From positions 8,992,571-9,056,570 of the forward strand of contig NC_045151.1 in NCBI RefSeq assembly GCF_008831285.2: a stretch of DNA of 64,000 bases. Direction: 5' to 3'. Source of the stretch: Nymphaea colorata. Its lineage: Eukaryota > Streptophyta > Magnoliopsida > Nymphaeales > Nymphaeaceae. Below are positions 22,320 through 32,399 of this stretch, in pieces. The position numbers were made by a program, and so were the translations under genes. The stretch's first letter is position 1. Every line of letters starts with the position of its first letter. The notes beneath the pieces were generated by a model that did not search any database, was not told the origin of the DNA, and saw nothing but the letters and a program-made list of their open reading frames with translations.

Positions 22320-25159
22320 GTTGGAGCGTATATGTCAAATAGGCTCAACTTGGAACAGCAGCTTTGGAATGGTCCCCTTGCAAGAGCCTTAGTAAAGATA
22401 TCAGCCGTTTGCCCTGTAGTTGAAATGTGTGAGGTACTTACAAACCCCTTTTGAATCATGTCTCTAGTATAGTGACAATCTACTTCAACATGCTTGGTTC
22501 TTTCATGAAAAGCCGGATTATTAGCAATAAACAGTGCAGCTTTGTTATCACATAACAGTTGCATAGGAAGAGGCACTTCGACAGTAAGATCCAACATCAG
22601 GGATCTAACCCACATAACTTCAGCAGTACCCTGAACCATAGCTCTATACTCAGATTCTGCACTTGATCTGGCAACCACAGTTTGCTTCTTACTCTTCCAT
22701 GTAACCAAGTTGGATCCAATAAACACACAAAATCCAGTAGTGGATTTTCTGTCCGAGGGGCATCCTGCATAGTCGGCATCAACATACACAGATATAGTGA
22801 GTGAGGTACCATTCTGAAAGAAGAGTCCCGTTCTTGGTGAATTCTTTAGATACCTAAGAATCATCATAGCAGCATCCCAATGAACTTTCTTGGGCTTATC
22901 CATAAATTGACTCACTCTGCTAACAGCATAGGCAATGTCAGGTCGAGTAACAGTGATGTATAGGAGCTTCCCAACAATCCCTCTATATTGTCTCGCATCA
23001 ACATCTTCAGTATCATCATCATACAAGCGGGTATTGATATCCATAGGCGTGGATGCAGGCCGACACCCCAGCATCCCTGTCTCTTGCAAAACATCAGTAA
23101 CGTATTTCCTCTGGCACATGATAAGGCCCTTTTGATTTCTGGCAAACTCAATACCAAGGAAATAACGTAGTTCACCAAGGTCCTTGGTGACAAAGTGTTG
23201 TCTAAGGACATCCTTGATGTTGGAAATCCCCTGATCATCATCCCCTGTAACAATGATATCATCAACATAGACAAGAACTATCACCGTACCTGTAGAAGTC
23301 TTCTTGACAAAGAGGGAATGGTCGGCCGAAGAACGTCTGAAGCCCTCATTCTCAATATTCTCTGACAATTTCTGAAACCAAGCTCGAGGACTCTGTTTCA
23401 GACCATAAATCGCCTTTCTCAATCTGCACACTTTCTGACACTCCCCCTCAGCAACAAACCCTGGTGGTTGCTGCATATACACTTCTTCATGTAAGTCACC
23501 ATAGAGAAAGGCATTTTTGACATCAAGCTGGGAGAGGGACCAATTCTTGCTGACAGCCACAGCAAGGAGAATCCGTAAAGAAGCATGTCGTGCCACAGGA
23601 GAGAAGGTATCATAATAATCAACCCCATAAGTTTGGGTATAGCCTTTTGCAACCAGACGAGCCTTATATCTGTCAATACTGCCATCTGCTCTGTATTTGA
23701 TAGTAAAGACCCATCTGCAACCAACAATGGCTGCATCAGCTGAAGGAGTAACAAGTGTCCAGGTGCCTCTAGACTGAAGAGCATCCATCTCTTCTTGCAT
23801 AGCTGCTGCCCATTTGGGATCAGAGAGAGCATCCATGGGATTCTGTGGAAGAGCAATAGCCGACAGCCCCTTGACAAACTGTCGGTACATAGGGGTGAGT
23901 CTATCCATGGATAAATGACCAGAGATAGGATGCAAAGTGCAACTGCGTTTGCCTTTCCTTTGAGCAATGGGCATATCAAGTTCATTAGGAGCAGGAACAT
24001 GCTCGTGACATACTCCTATGTCATCATTACATAAAACATTGTCAGTTGAGTTTGTGTCAGGAATTACCTTGGGCGTGCTGGGTGAAGGCACAGGTGCACA
24101 TTGAACAGGCGCAGCAGGCTTAGTACGACGTTGGTAGACAGCCCCAAAACGTGGATCAACTGGGTTTGGACAACTCATGAGAGGTAGAGGAAATTGGACT
24201 TCATCATTTAATTCAGGCGCCCTTAATTGAGTTCCATTTGGGGAGAAGAAAGAGGTTGATTCAAAAAATGTAACATCAGCACTCACATAATACCGACGAG
24301 TAGAAGGATCATAACATCGATATCCCTTTTGAGTGCGAGAATAACCAACAAAGATCGTTTTGATGGCCCGAGGAGACAACTTATCTCGCCCAGGACCAAG
24401 CAACTGAACAAAGGCAACACATCCAAAAACACGATGTGGAACAGAAAACAAGTCTCTGTCAGGAAAGAGGACAGAGATAGGAATAAGGTCTCCCAACACA
24501 GATGACGGCATACGATTAATAAGATAGCAGGCTGTGAGAACAGCATCGCCCCAGTAAGAATGGGGAACATGGCTATGTATGATAATGGTTCTGGCAACAT
24601 CAAGAATATGACGGTGTTTCCGTTCAGCAACCCCATTTTGTTGGGAGGTATAGGCACAAGAAGTTTGGTGGATGATACCCTTATCCCTGAAAAATTGTTC
24701 CAAAGAGGAAGCACAGAACTCAAGAGCATTGTCAGAGCGCACAATTTTGACACAAGTATCAAACTGAGTCAGAATTTCATTGATAAAATTTTTGATTACA
24801 TGACCCACTTCAGATTTATGCTTCATAAGAAAAACCCAACTAACACGACTATAGTCATCGACAGCAACAAGATAATATCGATGACCTTGAAGAGCAGGTG
24901 TACGACTTGGACCCCAAACATCAAAATGAAGTAACTCAAACACAGAATGGCTACTTCGACTGGGCCGCGGAGGAAAGGATGACCGATGGTGTTTGCCCAA
25001 CTGACAAGACTCGCATTGAAAAGAAGACTTAGGAGACAGCTGAGGAAGAACATGCAGCAGTTTCTGAAACGGTAGATGTCCAAAACGTAAATGCCAAGTA
25101 TAAGCTGAGGATGAGGACGACCCTGCAGAGGTAGACCCAGCAAAGGGAAAGGGATGCAC
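22316..25159 (-). CDS. Copia-2 pol: integrase, reverse transcriptase, RNase H
   Basis: 947 codons counted from the first ATG after the TAG; the true frame begins upstream in gag. GAG-pre-integrase: HLRFGHLPFQKLLHVL. Integrase: HHCC-type CESCQLGKHH, then HFDVWGP, IVRSDNALEFC and GVAERKHRHILDVAR giving D, D and E. Reverse transcriptase: WVFTIKYRADGSIDRYKARL, LDVKNAFLYGDL and the YVDDIIVTGDD active site. RNase H: KSTTGFCVF, SSAESEYRAM, LCDNKAALFIANNP, ERTKHVEVDCHY and ADIFTKAL. No further stop or frameshift is seen. If the TAG is read through or is a sequencing error, this would be a functional polyprotein. Confidence 0.93.
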   Translation of the reverse strand: MHPFPFAGSTSAGSSSSSAYTWHLRFGHLPFQKLLHVLPQLSPKSSFQCESCQLGKHHRSSFPPRPSRSSHSVFELLHFDVWGPSRTPALQGHRYYLVAVDDYSRVSWVFLMKHKSEVGHVIKNFINEILTQFDTCVKIVRSDNALEFCASSLEQFFRDKGIIHQTSCAYTSQQNGVAERKHRHILDVARTIIIHSHVPHSYWGDAVLTACYLINRMPSSVLGDLIPISVLFPDRDLFSVPHRVFGCVAFVQLLGPGRDKLSPRAIKTIFVGYSRTQKGYRCYDPSTRRYYVSADVTFFESTSFFSPNGTQLRAPELNDEVQFPLPLMSCPNPVDPRFGAVYQRRTKPAAPVQCAPVPSPSTPKVIPDTNSTDNVLCNDDIGVCHEHVPAPNELDMPIAQRKGKRSCTLHPISGHLSMDRLTPMYRQFVKGLSAIALPQNPMDALSDPKWAAAMQEEMDALQSRGTWTLVTPSADAAIVGCRWVFTIKYRADGSIDRYKARLVAKGYTQTYGVDYYDTFSPVARHASLRILLAVAVSKNWSLSQLDVKNAFLYGDLHEEVYMQQPPGFVAEGECQKVCRLRKAIYGLKQSPRAWFQKLSENIENEGFRRSSADHSLFVKKTSTGTVIVLVYVDDIIVTGDDDQGISNIKDVLRQHFVTKDLGELRYFLGIEFARNQKGLIMCQRKYVTDVLQETGMLGCRPASTPMDINTRLYDDDTEDVDARQYRGIVGKLLYITVTRPDIAYAVSRVSQFMDKPKKVHWDAAMMILRYLKNSPRTGLFFQNGTSLTISVYVDADYAGCPSDRKSTTGFCVFIGSNLVTWKSKKQTVVARSSAESEYRAMVQGTAEVMWVRSLMLDLTVEVPLPMQLLCDNKAALFIANNPAFHERTKHVEVDCHYTRDMIQKGFVSTSHISTTGQTADIFTKALARGPFQSCCSKLSLFDIYAPT

Positions 25160-25177
25160 TAGCCTGTAAAGACCTCC

Positions 25178-26521
25178 CTATTCACGGCCACTGCCAATCA
25201 CCCTGCCCGTCAGTATATCCTGAAACACAAGAGAAGAGGAGTCAAATATCGCACGACAGTTTAAATCTCTGGTAATCTGACTGATAGATAGTAGGCTATG
25301 TGGGAATTCTGGTGCATGAAGAACATGTTGCAATGGTAATGATGAAGTAAGTTGGACCTCTCCAAGTCCAACAACGGGAGAATATTTGCCATCTGCTAGA
25401 ATAACCGAGCGACCAGGTGGAGTAGGGACATAAGAAGTAAACTGTGCCTTGTCTCCACAGAGATGTGTCGATGCACCCGAATCAATGAGCCAATCTGTAG
25501 TGTCAGAATACATACCAGATGAAGATGCACTGGCAGCAGTAGTGATAGTAGAGGTGGTCGGATCAGGAGCTTGTTGAGGTCTATCTCCAATCAAGTGTCT
25601 CAACTGAGAGATAATATCATCTGCACGTAACTCACTGGAGGAAACAGGATGCTGAGGCTTAGGCTGCTCTGGAGAATCAGTAAAAACAGTCTGATTGGCA
25701 ACAGCTGGACGACCATGTTTCTGCCAACACTTATCCACAGTGTGACCAATGCGATGACAAAACTGACATACTGGGCGCGAAGGGGTATTGCCACGGCCAC
25801 GGTATCCTCGTCCTCTGGCAAAGAGGGACCCACCTCTGCCACGAGTAGCAAGCATAGCAGAAGTGGTATCAAGAACAGTCGATGAAGGGATTGGAATTCT
25901 GCTTAGCCTACTATAAGCTTCATCAATAGGAGGAATCGAGGGACTAGTGAGCATCTGATTCTTTGCTGATTCATAAACAGAGTCTAATCCAGACAGAAAT
26001 ACTCCGACCATAAGCATATCTCTGTATGCCTTCTGTTGTTCACACTTACATGCAGGAAAGTAGCTGTTTAGTCTCTCAAACATGGACTTGAGACTAGAAT
26101 AATAAGTATGTAGAGGGCGACCATCTTGGCGCATCTGATGAATATCATGATGAAGCTGCATAATTCTTGTTTCATTCCTTGCTTGTGAATAGGTGGCTGC
26201 AAGGGAATCCCACATATCCTTTGCACTTTCCTTATGCAGGACTTCATTGGCAATGTCTTGAGTAAGAGTACCAACAATCCATACCATAACCAACGAATTA
26301 TCTTTAAACCAAGTAGTATATTTTCCTACCTTCTGTACGGGCTCGGGCTCCAATATAAGATGTTCCTTCTCATGAGCGATCAAGGTTCTTTTTACTTGCA
26401 TGGCCCACATCTCGTAATTACCCCCATCCATTTTGGTGATAAAGCTGGAAAATGGGGAACTCTTCATCTCTCCCGACGACACAAAGGAAGAGGTATTAGC
26501 GCCGCTGCTAATTTCAGACAT
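25178..26521 (-). CDS. Copia-2 gag and protease
   Basis: 447 codons from ATG 26519-26521. The N-terminal part has FITKMDGGNYEMWAMQVKRT, the usual gag start of copia elements. A UBN2-type capsid region follows (DMWDSLAATYSQARNETRIM). The zinc knuckle is CQFCHRIGHTVDKCWQKHG, and the protease motif is WLIDSGASTHLCG near residue 345. It ends at TAG 25178-25180 just after LTGRVIGSGRE. The 3' part (GGLYRLV) continues in the same frame to the pol start. The break lies between protease and integrase, not at a known copia gene boundary. Confidence 0.93.
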   Translation of the reverse strand: MSEISSGANTSSFVSSGEMKSSPFSSFITKMDGGNYEMWAMQVKRTLIAHEKEHLILEPEPVQKVGKYTTWFKDNSLVMVWIVGTLTQDIANEVLHKESAKDMWDSLAATYSQARNETRIMQLHHDIHQMRQDGRPLHTYYSSLKSMFERLNSYFPACKCEQQKAYRDMLMVGVFLSGLDSVYESAKNQMLTSPSIPPIDEAYSRLSRIPIPSSTVLDTTSAMLATRGRGGSLFARGRGYRGRGNTPSRPVCQFCHRIGHTVDKCWQKHGRPAVANQTVFTDSPEQPKPQHPVSSSELRADDIISQLRHLIGDRPQQAPDPTTSTITTAASASSSGMYSDTTDWLIDSGASTHLCGDKAQFTSYVPTPPGRSVILADGKYSPVVGLGEVQLTSSLPLQHVLHAPEFPHSLLSISQITRDLNCRAIFDSSSLVFQDILTGRVIGSGRE

Positions 26522-26699
26522 CGCTCAACACAATGGAGGAAACCGAGCCACGGAATAGGAAGTGCAGGCAAAAAGAAGACAATCACATATCGAAAGACAA
26601 CATGCTGATCAAGAAGCAGTTAACACAGGCAGCAATCCATAAGTCTGATCGGCTGGAAGAGGCAACAACAGAACTGAACGAAGACAGATTACCAGAGGC

Positions 26700-27240
26700 G
26701 ACAGCGAAGACGCTGAGAGGAAAATCAGCGTGCAGAGCAGCGGCGGAGCAGAGGAGAGTGGTGGAGACAGCAGAGGCGATGCAGCGAAGACGCTGAGAAG
26801 AAAATCAGCGTGCAGGGCAGCGGCAGAGCAGAGGAGAGTGGTGGAGACAGCAGAGGCGATGCAGCGTGCAGCGGCGATTCAGCGGCAGCGGAGAAGCAAC
26901 AGCGACGGACGGCGGCGGCGGGCGGAGGTGACAGCCACGGCGGGCAGCGGCGAAGATGACTGCAACAGCTGACGGAGGCGTCGGGCGGAGAAGACAGCAA
27001 CGGGCGGAGGCGTCGGGCGGAGAGGTCAGCGACGGGCGGAGGCGTCGGGTGGAGAGGTCAGCGACGGGCGGAGGCGTCGGGCGGAGAGGTCAGGACAGCT
27101 ACTGGCGGAGGCGTCGGGTGGAGAGGTCAGCGACGGGTGGAGATGGGTGGACACGAGCGGGTGGAGGAAGCGCAGCGATGGGCGCGGTCAGGCGGCGGGC
27201 GGCGCCGCTCAATCGGCGCGCCAAGGAGGAGGAGACGGCT
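26700..27240. repeat. GC-rich tandem repeats in the Copia-2 leader
   Basis: Two tandem arrays occupy the untranslated leader between primer-binding site and gag. An approximately 80-bp unit (GACGCTGAGAGGAAAATCAG type) is present twice at about 26704-26863. A 32-bp unit containing GGAGGCGTCGGGCGGAGAGG is present about five times at 26965-27140. Long open frames on the plus strand here are a by-product of the repeats and of GC content. Confidence 0.85.
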
Positions 27241-27243
27241 GCT

Positions 27244-27255
27244 GCTCTGATACCA
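27244..27255 (-). other. Copia-2 primer-binding site
   Basis: Minus-strand TGGTATCAGAGC directly after the 5' LTR. It is complementary to the 3' end of initiator tRNA-Met, the standard primer of plant copia elements. Confidence 0.95.
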
Positions 27256-27420
27256 TGATAAGATTAGAAAGAATAATCTTTGATTAACCTCGAAATCTGC
27301 CCTAACTCCTCTTTATATAGACTAGAGGAGAGAGAGAAGTTACAAGAGAAACATCTAAAGGAAAAGTTATTACAAAAGTACCCTCTTAAACCTAAAACTG
27401 AATATAAACACATCTTAACA
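27256..27420 (-). repeat. Copia-2 5' LTR
   Basis: 165 bp, identical to 22144-22308, followed by the target-site copy GATTT at 27421-27425. Confidence 0.96.
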
Positions 27421-27705
27421 GATTTGTTTAAACCAAATATATCCTTCAAATTGTCCAAAGCAGTAAGCTGCACATAGAAAAAGAACAAAGAAAAAGGTAT
27501 AAGCACTAGCAAGGAAGCTGCAACTAAGGACCTCCATCTATTTGCATAACCTACAAATGTTTTGGACATCTATGAATCCAGAAACTGCATAATGTAAACT
27601 CACGTTTTTTTTTCTTCAATATGCCCATTATAGAAAGTTTGCATTAAATATGATCGATAAAGAAGCTTCAGGTCATCCACTTTTCCATCCATCATGTTTA
27701 CCACC
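27421..27705 (-). pseudogene. TIC110-like exons, upstream part
   Basis: Exon 27604-27705 codes VVNMMDGKVDDLKLLYRSYL and MQTFYNGHIEEKK, flanked by TTTTAG and GTGAGT. The first 47 bp of the next exon (27421-27467, acceptor GTGCAG) code LTALDNLKDIFGLNKS and are then cut by Copia-2. TIC110 proteins have the matching run DDLKLLYR(A/S)Y, (A/S)xLxNIxGLGKREAEAI. The spacing and order are correct. The rest of this roughly 1000-residue protein is not in the window. The identification rests on conserved wording read by eye. Confidence 0.8.
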
Positions 27706-28260
27706 TAAAACAAGAATAAATAGTAGTGACCAGAAATTGCACACTAAGCAAACCACCAGATTCAACAACTTCAATTATATCATTGTAGAGCACTTTTTTT
27801 TGGCCTGAAGTGCTAGATTCTGCACTAATAATTTATGATCAAAGGAGAGATGGACAATGGCACTTATGGCATGAACCTCCAAAGTTGCCTAACAATAACC
27901 ATTATCAAAAGAAAAGAAAGAAATAGGAAATTGAAAGAGGAATAAAACAAAAGTCAAAAGAGTATGACAGTAGGCAAAGAATAATTCAACCACAATTACC
28001 TCCATTGTTCAAACCAACCAGTAGTTCAGTTTCTTTTCCCTGCTGAAATAACTGAGAAAACAAACTTTTCTACCACTCTAGAGACAAACCTTAGCATATT
28101 TTTAAAATGTAGGTTAACACATGATTGTATCATAAGCAAGTTGGATGTGAACAAAATAGATTCGCATAACACATGATTGTATCATAACAATGTATGATAT
28201 GCAATTCAAAGACTCTATCAAAATGTGACACACCCATGAATTTGACCAGATTATATTTAC
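27706..28260. other. Non-coding stretch between TIC110-like exon and gypsy element
   Basis: No conserved exon recognised. A short repeat of CACATGATTGTATCATAA occurs twice at about 28120-28190. Confidence 0.4.
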
Positions 28261-28304
28261 CAAAAGAATCAAGTTCTCACGAGCTGACTTTTTTAAGCCT
28301 ATTT
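28261..28304 (-). pseudogene. Probable host exon, left half, split by the gypsy element
   Basis: Removing the gypsy element and one target site joins 39362-39390 to 28261-28304 as a 73-bp exon with TTGCAG acceptor and GTAAAT donor. One frame is open: PTIPRRNTGQIGLKKSAREN then LILL. I do not recognise the protein. The splice signals and uninterrupted frame across the repaired junction are the support. Confidence 0.4.
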
Positions 28305-29589
28305 TGTCACACCCAACCTTTTGACCCTCAAACAATTTTTTTTTTTTATAAACCTAAAGCATTGAGGTGCGACTACACAACAATTCAAAAAAGATGGAGC
28401 TATGTCATTTGAAACCTTGGGGCAAACTTTTATTTATATAACAATTTTAATTCATACAAAGTCACATCTATGTGTATGACAAAAATGCCCCAAACCACAA
28501 CTTTGATGCCTAACACAAATAAGACATCAAAAAGACCAAACCATGACAAAGACATCAAAAAGACCAAACCATGACACGCCGGCACTACCAAAGACCCAAA
28601 ACCTCCCCAGTAGGATGTGAGTGAAGCCATCTAATCAACCTGCTGCCCCGGGTCCTCCAAAACCTGAAAACGAAATAACTGAAGGCTTAGCCTTCGCAGT
28701 ATGACAACAAGCCAGGAAAATCTCAAACCCTCTTAGGTAGGGCTCAAATCTAAGAACAATCATAAAAACAATCTATCGTCATGTCGTGTCAGGGCATAGG
28801 CACATCATTTGCCAAGAAAACCCCTAACATAGACCACGACATGAAAAGACCACTCAAGGGCCCCAGAAACACAATCTCAATCACATGCAAGGCATGCTTA
28901 AACATTTCATTTCAGTCATAGCATTCACATGCCCATCAATCACATACATTCGTTCACACACATTTCATTCACCTACATTCATTTTCATTAGCTTTAGTGA
29001 ATTGACAGTTCCTGTCGGTGCAGACATAGGCACGTGCACACCGCGGGTGGCCCATAGCCGAGAGACAACCCCCGTGGTAGCCCAGAACAGTATGGATCCA
29101 TTCATCCGCTGCAGCGGTAGAGCACTCATCCATGGATGTGTGAATTCCAAGGAGAGATACTCAGCCTTTCCTAGGACACCCAGGTTGGGAAGGCGGGAAC
29201 CCACGCTCCAAGCACAACACACAACAGTACCCTGGGGCCTTGCACCGCCTGCGCTCCGAACAGGCGAGACGAGTGGCGAAAGCGGGACGTCTCCCAAACA
29301 CAATGTCACAACCCACTGGCCTCTCATCTTTTATTCTTTCATTATTATCATTATAATTGCACAATCACAGAATGACCGGCTAGCTCATGAGGTTGGTTCA
29401 CTTCACGAGTGCACCCACACCTCCAATTGCCTCCCCACGAGGTCTACACATAACATTAACAGTCATAGCTAGCCGTCATACAATACGGGTACAACTACCC
29501 TCCAATTCCAATCAATTGCATTATTACCCACGGCAATACATATGCAACAATTCACAACATTCACATTCATAAAAATTCACATCTTATCA

Positions 29590-30100
29590 AACACATCAAT
29601 CAGATCTTTCAAAACTTGGCCAAATCCCAGAAGGTAGTCTCAATCTGTGATGGCTCGTATCTGTCCTATGCAATTATCATTCTATGATGCTCTCTCATGC
29701 ACAATCAGGGTCGAGGAGGCACTCGACTCGATACCCCACCTCATTTGTCCTAAGCAGTTATCAATTCTAGCATGCACATGCAAATGCGTAACAGTTTTCA
29801 AAACAAGCTTCTAATAGTTTTCCAAAACAGAACTTGTCACATGACAAATCATTCACAATCACACACATCAATCACACCTTTCAAAACTTAGCCAAACCAC
29901 GGAGAGTAGACTCGATCCGTGATTGGCCCGTATCTGTCCTAAACAATTATCATTCTAGGATGCTTTCTAATGCATAATTGGGGTCGAGGAGATACTCGAC
30001 TCGATACCCCACCTCATCTGTCCTAAGCAGTTATCAATCATAGCATACATATGCAAATGCGTAACATTTTCAAAACATGCTTCTCATAGCCTTTCGAAAC
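29590..30100. repeat. Internal direct duplication within the gypsy LTR
   Basis: Two diverged copies (about 29590-29840 and 29860-30100) share TCTTTCAAAACTT, GTATCTGTCCTA, ACTCGACTCGATACCCCACC and GCAGTTATCAAT in order. The other LTR has the same pair at about 37330-37820, so the duplication predates transposition. Confidence 0.8.
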
Positions 30101-30687
30101 AAATCATATCATATATCAAACAATTTGCATATCAAACCATTTGCATGCATACACACATTCATTCACAAAGCAATCCATCAATCACATCATAATCCTAGGA
30201 TTCCACGATCCTAGGAACATACATTCACACAATTGCCTAGGCAGGGATTTGCCTGGAATGCCGCCATACCTGTCGCGCGTCCACTAAACACCTTGAACTA
30301 CGACCCACATTGCTCAAGGCCTACTTGACGTGCTCGGTGTACCTGCAAACATAACAAAATGGTAAGTTCTCTACTCGTTTCGCTTACCATCGATACAAAT
30401 CTGAAAATACCGTTATCGAGGCATGTCTTCGCCTCAAATGGGTGTCGACCCATGAAACCCTCCAAAAAGGGTCTCTACCCAACCCACGAGGTTGCCGCCA
30501 GCGATTAGAACTCAAAACTTGTATTCGACTTATCACATGTATGATTCTCACTTGTTTTCCTTAGTTAAGGTGTCTTCCCCACTATAAGATTCTCAACATA
30601 CAACGTATATGCACCTCAATAGAAGCATATTTCCTCAAGCTCACCAAAACGATTCTAACATTCTCCACAACAATACAATCTCTACCA

Positions 30688-31438
30688 TAAGCAAGCAGTT
30701 CACTGTGAGTTGCAACTCTGCTGGCGAAAGAGAACTTCAAGCATGGAGGATTGGACCTTCTAGATCGAGCATGTTGGGCTGTCTTTGTCAATATGTTCAG
30801 AAGAGACCCAACAACAGCTCTTTCCTACTGATCTAGACTTGGATTTGGTGGATCGACTTGAACTTCATACAGTCTCTCTCTCTCTCTCTCTCTCTCTTTA
30901 GAGAATAAAAGATTTTAGCTGTTTTTCAATTTTGTTCTTCCCTGTTCAAACTTTTTCAAATTCAAACTCTTCTGTTCTAATGTGTGGGCAGTATCCTTTA
31001 CTACATCGGAATGGATAAGATATGAATTCATCATACCTGCAAATATCCTTTTACGAAAATAATATCAGTTTAGTGCAGAAATAAATTTCATGAGTTGAAA
31101 CCTAGATTTTCCTGTCAGAAAATCCTAAATGTGGTTCAGAAGATTGATCAGTAGGTTTTTTAAGACTCAAACGATAGTTTTGAAAACTCTTATTTATCTA
31201 CTCTTTTCCATAGTTCAGTTCTTAAATAAAGGCTATTATATATATATATATATATATAATTCAAAAGTAAAACGATGGTCCTTCTTCTGCAGACATAAAA
31301 AGTTATTTAAATATGATAAGCAGAACAGTGAAACAGAAAGCTGGGCTTTACGTAAAGCGGCGGGTTTTATGATCGTTTGTCTGTTTGCAAAATTGTTGAT
31401 CTGTAAAAGTGGGCTTACTCTACAGCCTTTTCTTTATG
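30688..31438. other. Segment present in only one gypsy LTR
   Basis: The right LTR reads CTCTACCATGCTTCCTAATT across this point (about 38405). The left LTR has about 750 bp between ACCAT and GCTTCC, including a CT microsatellite at 30872-30897 and an AT run at 31235-31257. It is either an insertion in the left copy or a deletion in the right. No terminal inverted repeat or clear target duplication is visible. Confidence 0.75.
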
Positions 31439-32364
31439 CTTCCTAATTGCTTCAAAAATCAATACATCATGCTTATAAGATCATTGTAGACATGGATCAT
31501 CGTTCCTCCACATGAGTCCTAGACCTTCCCCAAAATAGTAACGTCGTTAACAAACATCCTAATTCATCAAATCTTAAATCTAGCATGCTCCATTAATAAT
31601 TATACATGCTCCAACAACAAATATACAACAATGTAGGCTCGATTAGGCCTTGCTCACCCCAATTTAAGAGTCTGAACTGCTGCAGTCCTCCCGGCAGCCA
31701 CCTCACAAGTTCGAGAGGTCCTCAAATGGCTAAAATCCCGCAATGCAGCCACACCAACGCATTCTAGCCACTGTTATGAGGGGGAAGAACACATCCCCAA
31801 GCTGAAATCAGATCAAACAACGATAAGAGAATAAAAAATCGACAAAAAGGAGGTTTAAGAGAGAGGTGTTTGTCGTTAGAAGAGGCCCATAGTAGTTGTA
31901 AAAGGGGTTCTGAGAGAGGGAAAAGTGTGGGCAGAGGGTGCTGACGGAGAGGGGAGAGTGCAGGCAGAGAGAGAGAGTGCAAGGATGCGTGGGAGGAAGA
32001 GGGCGTGCATAGAGAGAGGACGAGCAAAGAGGGTTCATACAAAAGGGGAGAGGCTCAATCAGAGAGCATGGACAAAGAGAGAGTGCGGGAGAGAGAGCTG
32101 GCCGAAAAAGGAAACAACACGGGAGGGAGAGGAAGAGACAGAGAGAGAGAGACCGATGGCTCACCTAAGCGCCGCCACCGCCGCCGTCCACTTCCGTCGC
32201 CGCTGCACCGACCTCTGTCTTCCTCTTCTCTGGGTTGTGGTCATAGCAAAGGGAGAGACGAAGAGGGGAAACGAGGGAGACGAGGGAGAAGAGGGCGACG
32301 TCGGGCTCCCACGCTACTGGATTCGGGTCCGGACCCGATCCGGCCCACCTACAAAACGAGTACA

Positions 32365-32381
32365 TCCTACCCTCCTTAAGG
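32365..32381 (-). other. Gypsy polypurine tract
   Basis: Minus-strand CCTTAAGGAGGGTAGGA just before the 3' LTR, preceded by AAATTTTGAGGACAAAATTT, the usual arrangement in Del/Tekay elements. Confidence 0.88.
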
Positions 32382-32399
32382 AAATTTTGTCCTCAAAAT

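Larger units (their letters stand above)
22144..27420 (-). mobile_element. Copia-2: complete young Ty1/copia retrotransposon
   Basis: The element is 5277 bp and has two identical 165-bp LTRs (22144-22308 and 27256-27420) with TG...CA ends. The target-site duplication GATTT lies at 22139-22143 and 27421-27425. A perfect primer-binding site abuts the 5' LTR, and a polypurine tract abuts the 3' LTR. One reading frame covers gag, protease, integrase, reverse transcriptase and RNase H, interrupted only by a TAG at 25178-25180. Identical LTRs mean very recent insertion. It lies inside a TIC110-like exon. Short LTRs and a single gag-pol suggest the Ale/Retrofit type, but I cannot confirm the lineage. 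Confidence 0.96.
28305..32364 (-). repeat. Gypsy 3' LTR (4060 bp)
   Basis: Same ends as 36078-39356, with differences of a few percent over most of its length. It has a 30-bp tandem duplication at about 28530-28590, and about 750 bp (30688-31438) that the other LTR lacks. The plus-strand frames inside, including a 195-codon one at 28885-29472, occur in both LTRs, show no known domain, and are not counted as genes. Confidence 0.93.

Noticed and set aside
22168-22392. A 74-codon frame whose first part recurs at 27280-27477
   Set aside because: The shared part is the Copia-2 LTR read on the wrong strand.
26730-27258. Plus-strand frames rich in Arg and Gly opposite the Copia-2 leader
   Set aside because: They are produced by 80-bp and 32-bp tandem GC-rich repeats in an untranslated leader on the other strand.
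28885-29472. A 195-codon open frame, found again with few changes at 36628-37215
   Set aside because: Both lie at the same place inside the two gypsy LTRs. The conservation is explained by the LTR pair, and there is no known domain.
29595-30095. Possible CRISPR-like or regularly spaced repeat in the gypsy LTR
   Set aside because: There are only two long, diverged copies and no short spacers. It is an internal LTR duplication in a plant genome.
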